Below, piece after piece: positions 14,792 to 20,513 of a DNA stretch of 20,513 nucleotides. The notes below the pieces were generated by a model. That model saw nothing but the letters and a program-made list of their open reading frames with translations. It had not been told where the DNA came from and searched no databases. Each line of letters starts with the position of its first letter. The stretch's first letter is position 1. The translations under genes and the position numbers were made by a program. Source of the DNA: Desulfobacter sp. (lineage in GTDB: Bacteria > Desulfobacterota > Desulfobacteria > Desulfobacterales > Desulfobacteraceae); NCBI GenBank assembly GCA_030145005.1, contig JAQYWJ010000012.1:1-20513 (forward strand), given 5' to 3'.

Positions 14792-16339
14792 ATGATAGCA
14801 AAAATGAAGTCCTGCGCAGTAAACGGATTTGAAGCCATTATTGTGGATGTTGAAGTAGACATCACACTGGGGTTGCCGGTATTCAATATGGTGGGACTGG
14901 CTGAGACCGCGGTCCGGGAAAGCCGGGACAGGGTACGGTCTGCCCTGCAGAATGCCGGATACACCTTCCCCATGGACAGAGTGGTGGTAAACCTGGCGCC
15001 TGCGGATTTCAAAAAAGAGGGTACAGGCCTGGACCTTCCCGTGGCCTTGGGAATTCTTTGTGCCCAGGGTTTATTCCAGGCATCTTCAGCTGCACCCTGG
15101 CTGTTTGCCGGGGAGTTGTCCCTGGACGGGTACCTGCGGCCGGTCAAGGCAGCACTGCCCTTTGCCCTGGCCGCCCGGGATAATGGATTCAAAGGCATTA
15201 TCCTGCCCAAAGAAAATGGTGCCCAAGCGGCGCTTGTTAAAGATATTGAGGTCCTGGCCCCGGATCATCTGACCCAAGTGGTGGATTTTCTGGCAGGAAA
15301 GGCAAAACTTACGCCCCTGGAACCGGATCTGTCCATGCTTCTGGAGATCGATGGTGCAGATCGGGAAAACGATTTCTCCCATGTCCGGGGCCAGACCCAT
15401 GTAAAACGGGCCATGGAAGTGGCAGCAGCAGGCCATCATCATATCCTGCTTAACGGTCCGGCAGGATCCGGAAAAAGCCTGATGGCAAAATGCCTGCCGG
15501 GGATCATGCCGGAACCGTCCTTTGAAGAGGCCATGGAAATCGCCAAGGTTTATTCAGTGGCCGGGGTGTCCCGGGAACCGGGTCAGCCTTTGGGCGCGCG
15601 ACCTTTCAGGTCCCCCCACCATTCCATTTCCGATGCCGGCCTTGTGGGCGGCGGCACAGTGCCTAAGCCCGGGGAAATCACGCTGTCCCATAACGGCGTA
15701 CTGTTTCTGGATGAGTTGCCTGAATTCCGGCGCAGTGTGCTGGAGGTTCTGCGACAGCCTATAGAGGAGGGCGTCATCACCCTGGCCCGAGCCAACGCCA
15801 AGGCCACCTATCCATGCCGGTTTATGCTGGCAGGCGCCATGAACCCCTGTCCCTGCGGCAACCTCACCAATCCGGACAGGGAATGCACCTGCACCCCGGC
15901 AAAAATTGAGCAGTACAAAAACAAAATTTCAGGCCCGCTCATGGACAGGATGGACATCCTTGTGGAGGTTCCCCGGTTGTCCTTTAACGAAATGACGGCA
16001 GATGGACACCGGGAGTCTTCCAAAGCCATCCGTAAACGGGTGGAAAAGGCCCGGGACATCCAGGCACTTCGGTTTAAAAAAGCCGGAACAACGTGTTTTT
16101 CCAATGCAGACATGGGCCCAAAGCTTTTGCAGCGATTCTGTCCCCTGGAGGCTCAAAGCCGCCGGGTGGTTGAACAGGCCATGAAACAGTTTAACCTTTC
16201 CGGCCGGGCCTATGCCTCCATATTAAAACTTGCCAGAACCATCGCTGACCTGGCAGACGCCCCCGATATACTTAAACCCCATGTTCTTGAAGCAGTTCAG
16301 TACAAACGCCTGGACCAGGCCCGGGATGACTTTAGTTGA
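14792..16339 (+). CDS. comM: ComM/YifB-family AAA+ ATPase (Mg-chelatase-like)
   Basis: A 515-residue YifB/ComM protein, a hexameric helicase that in naturally competent bacteria drives branch migration when transformed DNA is integrated. Residues 1-180 are the Lon-protease-like N-domain (NMVGLAETAVRESRDRV is the family signature). The AAA+ core has Walker A GPAGSGKS (222-229), Walker B VLFLDELPEF (303-312) and the zinc-like cluster C353-x-C355 ... C365-x-C367. The C-terminal Mg-chelatase domain ends in LDQARDDFS. The start at 14792 (MIAKMKSC) matches the family; a GTG at 14738 would extend into the promoter area. The ribosome-binding site is weak (ATGAGAA). It is widespread also in non-competent bacteria. 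Stop lies five bases from the convergent aqpZ stop. Confidence 0.93.
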   Translation: MIAKMKSCAVNGFEAIIVDVEVDITLGLPVFNMVGLAETAVRESRDRVRSALQNAGYTFPMDRVVVNLAPADFKKEGTGLDLPVALGILCAQGLFQASSAAPWLFAGELSLDGYLRPVKAALPFALAARDNGFKGIILPKENGAQAALVKDIEVLAPDHLTQVVDFLAGKAKLTPLEPDLSMLLEIDGADRENDFSHVRGQTHVKRAMEVAAAGHHHILLNGPAGSGKSLMAKCLPGIMPEPSFEEAMEIAKVYSVAGVSREPGQPLGARPFRSPHHSISDAGLVGGGTVPKPGEITLSHNGVLFLDELPEFRRSVLEVLRQPIEEGVITLARANAKATYPCRFMLAGAMNPCPCGNLTNPDRECTCTPAKIEQYKNKISGPLMDRMDILVEVPRLSFNEMTADGHRESSKAIRKRVEKARDIQALRFKKAGTTCFSNADMGPKLLQRFCPLEAQSRRVVEQAMKQFNLSGRAYASILKLARTIADLADAPDILKPHVLEAVQYKRLDQARDDFS

Positions 16340-16344
16340 TGTCG

Positions 16345-17034
16345 CTATTGTTTCTCACTGCCAATAAAACGATAAATTACAGCGCCAAGCATACCGCCAA
16401 TAATCGGGGCCACCCAGAAAAGCCAAAGCTGTGCAATCGCCCAGTCGCCTGCGAAAAGAGCTACACCGGTGCTGCGCGCAGGATTCACGGAAGTATTTGT
16501 TACCGGGATACTTATTAAATGGATGAGCGTCAGGCACAAACCAATTGCAATAGGCGCGAAACCTTGCGGTGCTCGTTGGTCGGTGGCGCCAAGAATGACG
16601 ACAAGAAACATCATGGTCATGACCACTTCAGTTATCAGTGCGGCCAGCAAACTATACCCACCAGGTGAATGGGCGCCGTAGCCGTTTGAAGCAAAACCTG
16701 CGGAAAGGTCAAACCCCGCCTTACCACTGGCAATCAGATACAGAACCCCACCCGCTGCTATGCCGCCCAGGACCTGCGCAATAATGTAAGGCGGCAGCTC
16801 TTTTGCCGGGAAACGACCACCTGCCCAGAGACCAAACGAAACCGCCGGATTCAGATGACAGCCTGAAATGTGTCCGATGGCGAAGGCCATCGTAAGGACG
16901 GTGAGACCAAATGCCAGTGATACACCAAGCAGTCCTATACCAACATCCGGAAAAGCAGCCGCTAAAACGGCACTACCGCAGCCGCCGAGAACCAACCAAA
17001 ATGTTCCAAAAAACTCTGCACCATACTTGTTCAT
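16345..17034 (-). CDS. aqpZ: Aquaporin Z
   Basis: A 229-residue six-helix water channel of the inner membrane. It has both pore motifs, NPA in HLNPAVS and NPA in SVNPARS, plus the water-selective filter context (LISIPVTNTSVNPARS with Arg after NPA). By eye it is very close to enterobacterial AqpZ along its whole length (FGTFWLVLGGCGSAVL, FASNGYGAHSPGGYS), including the small extracellular loops. One difference is Cys in place of Gly before the first motif (SGCHLNPAV). Start ATG 17034 follows AGGAG; a longer frame to 17079 lacks similarity. It is convergent with comM (5-bp gap) and its upstream side is a long gene-poor, repeat-bearing region, consistent with acquisition by transfer. Confidence 0.95.
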   Translation of the reverse strand: MNKYGAEFFGTFWLVLGGCGSAVLAAAFPDVGIGLLGVSLAFGLTVLTMAFAIGHISGCHLNPAVSFGLWAGGRFPAKELPPYIIAQVLGGIAAGGVLYLIASGKAGFDLSAGFASNGYGAHSPGGYSLLAALITEVVMTMMFLVVILGATDQRAPQGFAPIAIGLCLTLIHLISIPVTNTSVNPARSTGVALFAGDWAIAQLWLFWVAPIIGGMLGAVIYRFIGSEKQ

Positions 17035-17172
17035 ACATGTCTCCTTTTGCTTGTTGATTACGATGCCCAACGCAAACATCTGCGACGTGTCCGCAGCATG
17101 TTTTTGTGTACGCCCGGCATGGGCGTGAACTTATGGAGTACAAATCCCCTATATGAAAATCCTGCTGATACT
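17035..17172. other. aqpZ leader region with a GC-rich hairpin
   Basis: The region holds the aqpZ ribosome-binding site and ACGCCC-GGCAT-GGGCGT (17111-17127), a perfect 6-bp stem. On the plus strand the run from GTGTACGCCC to the CCCCTATATG at about 17153 reminds me of domain I sequence of bacterial group II introns. No intron-encoded protein or domain V is seen, so at most it is a fragment. No clear promoter for aqpZ was found. Confidence 0.3.
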
Positions 17173-17311
17173 CGATCATCAAGTTTTTAGGGAATTTGTT
17201 CAAATTCAAGGCGGAAACAATTTTTAACCGGATGAATATACAACATATTTTGAGGATTAAAAATTTTTTCCAACGCCGAAGTTGGGCAAATTAACAAAAA
17301 CTTGATCATCG
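17173..17311. repeat. Long imperfect hairpin B (139 bp)
   Basis: CGATCATCAAGTTTTT (17173-17188) pairs with 17296-17311 at 15 of 16 positions, and inward AATTTTTAAcC near the loop pairs with GGATTAAAAATT. The interior holds TTCAAGGCGGAAA (17206-17218) and CCAACGCCGAAGTTGGG (17269-17285). The left core is identical to hairpin A over these 13 bases and the right core over 26 bases (to 17294) matches A at 22. Outer arms are unrelated to A. It sits in the gene-poor gap between aqpZ and the flavoprotein gene. Confidence 0.85.
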
Positions 17312-17780
17312 ATTGATATATATAGCATTATCAAAAGTATTAGCCGACGGCAAGGGCGTTTCCGTGAAGAAAGGTCTTGGGTGATGATATGCCTTCCAAC
17401 TGTAAAAGCGGACTATACCTGCAGTTGGTCAAAGCATCTTTCGAGTTCAGGTACATCAATCATTTCCGGGTGACGGCATAGTGGTAGACTTGCCAATAAA
17501 TTTTTATAAAACCCAGCATTTCAAACTTTTTTAAAAAAGAAGGTAAAAAGAATGAGCTTTTTGGGATAAAAAATGTTTTATTTATAATCTCTTTTGGTTC
17601 TTACTTGTCCAGTTTGGGTAGTGGCAATTTTTATAGGATTTATGGGCTTGGTTTTAACTTCGCCAACTATTTAGTAGTCCTTTCATAAATTGATAGATAA
17701 AATTTGCTTAAATATAAATATGTTTAAATTAATACATCAAAATTTTCATAAGTAACTAGAGACACAGGAAAAATAGTCGA
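17312..17780. other. Gene-poor, decayed-looking stretch
   Basis: No confident gene. Two fragments look coding-like. On the minus strand 17496-17413 reads 27 residues (ASLPLCRHPEMIDVPELERCFDQLQV after a TTG) to TAG, as if the C-terminal end of a lost protein. On the plus strand 17594-17674 reads a hydrophobic peptide, VLTCPVWVVAIFIGFMGLVLTSPTI, that could cross the membrane, but it lacks a ribosome-binding site and an ATG. CCAACTG and CAGTTGG (near 17397 and 17421) form a 7-bp stem. From about 17500 onward the DNA is clearly more AT-rich than the rest of the window, a common sign of foreign or decaying sequence. Confidence 0.4.
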
Positions 17781-17799
17781 TCATCTATTTTATAGATGA
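17781..17799. promoter_or_regulatory. 8-3-8 palindrome upstream of the flavoprotein gene
   Basis: TCATCTAT-TTT-ATAGATGA is a perfect palindrome 35 bases before the start codon at 17835. It could be an operator or a short leader hairpin; its AT-rich stem and missing T-tract speak against a terminator. Confidence 0.45.
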
Positions 17800-17834
17800 G
17801 ATGGTATGAACAAAACATATAAAGGAGAATAAGT

Positions 17835-18470
17835 ATGAAAGTTGTTGGATTTAATGGCAGCCCCAATAAAAAGGGAAATACAGCCTGTTCACTGAACATG
17901 GTTTTTGAGGAACTGAAAAATGCCGGAATTGAGACGGAGATGATCCAGGTCGGCAAAAAAAAAATACAGGGATGCACTGCCTGTCACGGCTGTGTAAAAA
18001 AACAAAATGAAGCATGTACCCTTGATGACGATCCGGTTAATGAATGGATTCAGAAGATAAAAGAGGCCGACGGCATTCTGCTTGGTTCTCCTGTTCATTT
18101 TTCCGGTGTTGCAGGGACAATGAAATCCTTCCTTGACAGAGCGTTTTTCGTTGCTTCGGTTAACGGCGGCCTGTTCCGGAACAAGGTCGGCGCCGCTGTT
18201 GCAGCTGTCCGGCGATCAGGCGGAATTTCAACAGTTGACTCCCTTAATCATTATATCAATTACTCCGAAATGATCATGCCCTCTTCAAATTACTGGAATG
18301 TGGCACATGGTCTTGCCCCGGGGGAAATGAAGCAGGATGGAGAAGGTAAACAAATCATGGCGGTTTTAGGTAAAAACATGGCATGGATCATGAAAATTAT
18401 CGAACACGGAAAAGAACAATTCCCCGCTCCTGAACCGGTTGCCAAAACCATGACCAATTTTATCAGGTAA
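17835..18470 (+). CDS. Flavodoxin-fold NAD(P)H-dependent / iron-sulfur flavoprotein
   Basis: A 211-residue cytoplasmic flavoprotein of the NADPH-dependent FMN reductase family. GSPNKKGNT (8-16) is the FMN phosphate-binding loop, and SPVHFSGVAGTMKSFLDR is the second FMN region. Between them lies C47-x2-C50-x2-C53-x7-C61, the compact Cys motif of archaeal and anaerobe iron-sulfur flavoproteins, suggesting a [4Fe-4S] cluster that relays electrons to FMN. Family members reduce quinones, oxygen species or other acceptors in anaerobes; the partner here is unknown. AAGGAG sits just before the ATG. It is flanked upstream by a palindrome and AT-rich DNA, and downstream by hairpin D, so it is probably a single-gene unit. 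Confidence 0.88.
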   Translation: MKVVGFNGSPNKKGNTACSLNMVFEELKNAGIETEMIQVGKKKIQGCTACHGCVKKQNEACTLDDDPVNEWIQKIKEADGILLGSPVHFSGVAGTMKSFLDRAFFVASVNGGLFRNKVGAAVAAVRRSGGISTVDSLNHYINYSEMIMPSSNYWNVAHGLAPGEMKQDGEGKQIMAVLGKNMAWIMKIIEHGKEQFPAPEPVAKTMTNFIR

Positions 18471-18477
18471 TTTGAGA

Positions 18478-18586
18478 TTAGGGGCTCGGAAAAAATAAAT
18501 GTCACAGATTTTGCGCCTAAAATACGAATAAAAAGGCACGCAAAATTGGGGAGTTATTTTTTGCCGGGGCCCTAAAAAAATTTTTT
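18478..18586 (+). repeat. Hairpin D, probable terminator of the flavoprotein gene
   Basis: TTAGGGG-CTCGG-AAAAAATAA at 18478 pairs imperfectly with the segment ending at 18575, and inner ATTTTGCGCCT pairs with AGGCACGCAAAAT. Arms span about 98 bp, followed by A7-T6. The right arm contains CGCAAAATTGGG, aligned with CGC-GAA-TTGGG of hairpins A and B, but the CAAGGCG half is missing, so it is a divergent member. It lies seven bases after the stop codon and may act as the terminator. Confidence 0.65.
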
Positions 18587-18619
18587 CTTACATGACAATG
18601 GTCCTACTCTTCCCAATGG

Positions 18620-18647
18620 TTTACATTTACCAATCAGGTCTTATAAT
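18620..18647 (+). promoter_or_regulatory. Sigma-70-type promoter for hslO
   Basis: TTTACA (18620-18625), 16-base spacer, TATAAT (18642-18647, exact consensus). It lies after hairpin D and 33 bases before the hslO ATG, giving a short leader with GGGGA as the ribosome-binding site. Confidence 0.7.
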
Positions 18648-18679
18648 ACCCCGGTATGATTACTTTGGGGAATTAAAAG

Positions 18680-19609
18680 ATGATAAAAAAAGATATATTT
18701 AACCATGATGTAAAAGCCCAGTTCCAGGCCTCGGCCAAAGAACGGCTGTACCGTTTTTTAATGGCGGATGACCAGATCAAAGGGGTGGTGGTACATGCCA
18801 CCCGGATGGTCAAAGAGATGCAGGCAAACCATGATCTGGGTCCTTTGGAAACACTGATTCTCGGCCAGGCATACATTGCCGCTGCCCTGATGAGCGCGCC
18901 CCTGAAAGGTCGGGACCGGATTGCAATGAATATCCAGTGCTCCGGTCCCATAAAAGGCCTTGATGTGGAGGCCAATGCATTCGGGGAGATCCGCGGATAT
19001 TTGAAGGCCAACCCCATTGAAGTGGAAACTCCGGAAAAAATCAAATGGCTATCCACCCTTTACGGGGCGGGTTTTTTGTCGGTGACCAGGTACATAGAGG
19101 ATACAAACCGACCCTATACCGGCCAGATTGCCCTGGTTCACGGCTCCATTGCCGAAGATCTGGCTGAATACTTTCTTGCTTCGGAACAGATTCCTTCCGG
19201 CTTCAGTCTGAGCGTGGCCTTTGATGAAAATGAAAACATTACCGGTGCAGGCGGTATATTTCTGCAGGCGCTGCCGGGTGCCCTACCCGACAACGTTGCC
19301 CGGGCCGAAACCATGATTCGGAATATTGATGCTTTAGGCCATCGCTTTGCCCAGAATCAAACGCCGGAATCCATCATTGAGACCGGTTTTGGCGACCTGT
19401 CACCGCGGTTTATAGACAGTTCCCGGATGGAATTTTACTGCCGATGTTCAAAAGAGCGGATGGCGGACTACCTAAAAAACCTACCCAAAGAAGACTGTGC
19501 CGATATTCTGGCAAACGGTCCCTTTCCATTGGAACTTCGATGCCATCACTGTAATTCCGTCTATCAGTTCAGCCAAAAGGAGTTAACCGGCGTTCTTAAC
19601 TTAAGATAA
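18680..19609 (+). CDS. hslO: Redox-regulated chaperone Hsp33
   Basis: A 309-residue Hsp33. The C-terminal zinc switch is complete: C254-x-C256, 31 residues, C288-x2-C291. In the reduced state these Cys hold zinc; oxidation releases it, unfolds the linker and exposes the chaperone surface. The N-terminal domain shows ASAKERLYRFLMADDQIKGVVVHATR and the glycine-rich segments GPIKGLDVEANAFGEIRGYL typical of the family. For an anaerobe this is a defence against oxygen and bleach-type stress. It has its own promoter and is transcribed alone; the redox-active flavoprotein upstream is separated by hairpin D. Start ATG 18680 agrees with the promoter and the family. Confidence 0.95.
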   Translation: MIKKDIFNHDVKAQFQASAKERLYRFLMADDQIKGVVVHATRMVKEMQANHDLGPLETLILGQAYIAAALMSAPLKGRDRIAMNIQCSGPIKGLDVEANAFGEIRGYLKANPIEVETPEKIKWLSTLYGAGFLSVTRYIEDTNRPYTGQIALVHGSIAEDLAEYFLASEQIPSGFSLSVAFDENENITGAGGIFLQALPGALPDNVARAETMIRNIDALGHRFAQNQTPESIIETGFGDLSPRFIDSSRMEFYCRCSKERMADYLKNLPKEDCADILANGPFPLELRCHHCNSVYQFSQKELTGVLNLR

Positions 19610-19621
19610 CCGCATCTTTAT

Positions 19622-19738
19622 AACCACGAAAGCCACTGAAAGTTAGAGTGCAAAGCCCTCAATCTGTTCTTTTGGGTGACTGCCAAAGTTGATCAGTAAT
19701 CAAACTCATTTCCTTGTCCTTCCGTGCTTTCCGTGGTT
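19622..19738. repeat. Inverted repeat of the AACCACG(G)AAAGC type
   Basis: AACCACG-AAAGCCACTGAAAG (19622-19642) and the segment 19718-19738, whose complement reads AACCACGGAAAGCACGGAAGG, form imperfect inverted arms around about 75 bases. It lies between the convergent hslO and HD genes and could help terminate both. Sequences built from CACGGAAAG/CACGAAAG blocks recur in many environmental genomes (from memory), so this is likely a dispersed repeat. Confidence 0.55.
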
Positions 19739-19791
19739 CAGCGTAGTGTTAAAATTCAGGGCAGCTTAGCTCAATGACATTGAATTTATAC

Positions 19792-20513
19792 TCAGCCCCC
19801 GGGTGAAGCAAGGGATTTCAGATGATCTAAAAGCGCCTGCTCCAGCCGGGTAATCAAATCTGATGGGGGAATACCGCCTAAAAGAACAGGAATGACATCC
19901 AGATCCAGGATAGCGACAGCAGCAGCAGGAAAATTTAAATCATAGACCATTCCGGCCTGAAAAACCCTCATGTCATTAAGCGTGTTTACAAAGCTTAAAT
20001 CATTCTGCCGGGTTTCAAGAAGGCCATGGGCAGCCGTTTCAGGTATTTTGCCGTCATCGTGCAGATTATAGGTAATAAAACCGTGGCTTGAATCCGGATT
20101 CAGATAATGATCTTTCATTACATTGAAAATATCAATCTTATCCGCATCCCTGAGCAGACGGGCCAGAAGGTTTAAATCACGCCCAAGCTTTGCGGAAAGC
20201 CGGGGACGGTTATGCAGGGCCACTGCCCGCAAAATCAACTGCCTGTCTGTAACGGATAAATGGGAAAGAATATTGCTTTTCACTATTTCCCGGCACCCTA
20301 AGGCTGCATGGTTTTTGGAACGGGCATCGGAATAGGTGTGAAAGACGGCAAATTGGGGGAATCGGCCCATATCATGAACCATGGCAGCAGCACAGGCCCG
20401 GGCAGTTTTCGGGCCGTCAAGATCAAGGGATGCGCAAAGCATTTCCATGGCCCTGCAGACCCGGGCCGTGTGTTCCTGTTTGAGCTCAAATGGGTAGGGA
20501 TCTTCGGCCCTGT
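19792..20513 (-). CDS. HD-domain phosphohydrolase, 5' end outside the window
   Basis: At least 239 residues with the start beyond the right edge: the frame is open through to 20513 and reads FELKQEHTARVCRAMEML before the ATG at 20448, so that ATG is internal. Metal-binding HD residues are the His in QEHTARV, H-D in AAMVHDMGRFPQF, a later His in ALHNRP, and D in LLRDADKIDIF. This is the general HD superfamily (COG-type HDIG/HDc), not HD-GYP. Family members hydrolyse phosphate esters of nucleotides; the substrate is unknown. It is convergent with hslO. Confidence 0.8.
   Translation of the reverse strand, partial: RAEDPYPFELKQEHTARVCRAMEMLCASLDLDGPKTARACAAAMVHDMGRFPQFAVFHTYSDARSKNHAALGCREIVKSNILSHLSVTDRQLILRAVALHNRPRLSAKLGRDLNLLARLLRDADKIDIFNVMKDHYLNPDSSHGFITYNLHDDGKIPETAAHGLLETRQNDLSFVNTLNDMRVFQAGMVYDLNFPAAAVAILDLDVIPVLLGGIPPSDLITRLEQALLDHLKSLASPGG

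Noticed and set aside
13834..15210. 458-residue extended lpxC frame
   Set aside because: The extra N-terminal part is antisense to comM and lacks any LpxC similarity; the promoter and family start fit 14703.
17413..17496. 27-residue minus-strand frame as a gene
   Set aside because: No ribosome-binding site and no known family; kept only as a possible remnant.
20448..20513. ATG at 20448 as the start of the HD gene
   Set aside because: The frame stays open upstream and contains the first conserved His (QEHTARV), so the true start is outside the window.

Overview
The window looks like a chromosomal stretch of a mesophilic Gram-negative sulfate-reducing bacterium of the Desulfobacteraceae/Desulfobacterales type (inference). 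Base composition looks near 48% GC by eye. The run lpxC, DUF4390 protein, NtrY-like kinase, NtrX-like sigma-54 activator, rsmD, coaD is of a kind found in such genomes. lpxC shows an outer membrane, and several proteins are iron-sulfur or zinc proteins. No rRNA, tRNA, CRISPR array or intact transposase gene was seen.

Layout. 1-118: 3' end of an unidentified gene with a CxxC motif. 304-1254: radical SAM protein with a C-terminal winged-helix-like tail. 1439-2578: HD-GYP-related signalling protein with its own sigma-70-type promoter. 2675-6772, minus strand: hydantoinase/oxoprolinase-like protein, histone-deacetylase-fold amidohydrolase with an added zinc ribbon, then the EF-P lysyl-ligase-like gene epmA. 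6785-7127: a transposase-less IS200/IS605-type element with matching hairpin ends. 7221-7382: promoter, operator-like palindrome and first codons of what looks like a dead TetR-family gene. 7400-14703, minus strand: a tight seven-gene unit lpxC, DUF4390, ntrY, ntrX, rsmD, coaD, lysR. 14792-16339: comM, divergent from lpxC. 16345-17034: aqpZ, convergent with comM. 17035-17834: about 800 bp without a confident gene, AT-rich toward its right end. 17835-18470: flavodoxin-fold iron-sulfur flavoprotein. 18680-19609: hslO (Hsp33). 19792-20513, minus: HD-domain phosphohydrolase whose start lies beyond the window.

The genes are mostly housekeeping and envelope/stress functions: lipid A synthesis, CoA synthesis, rRNA methylation, EF-P modification, redox chaperone, water channel, and a membrane two-component system coupled to them. 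The most unusual feature is a set of long imperfect hairpins (about 80-145 bp) in five intergenic gaps: 2599-2675, 3601-3744, 10809-10933, 17173-17311 and 18478-18575. Outer arms differ from copy to copy but pair within each copy. Three copies share a core near the loop (CAAGGCG on one side, CAACGC followed by GTGGG or TTGGG on the other) that does not pair perfectly. A fourth keeps part of that core, and the fifth is only a possible relative. I cannot assign this family to any element I know.
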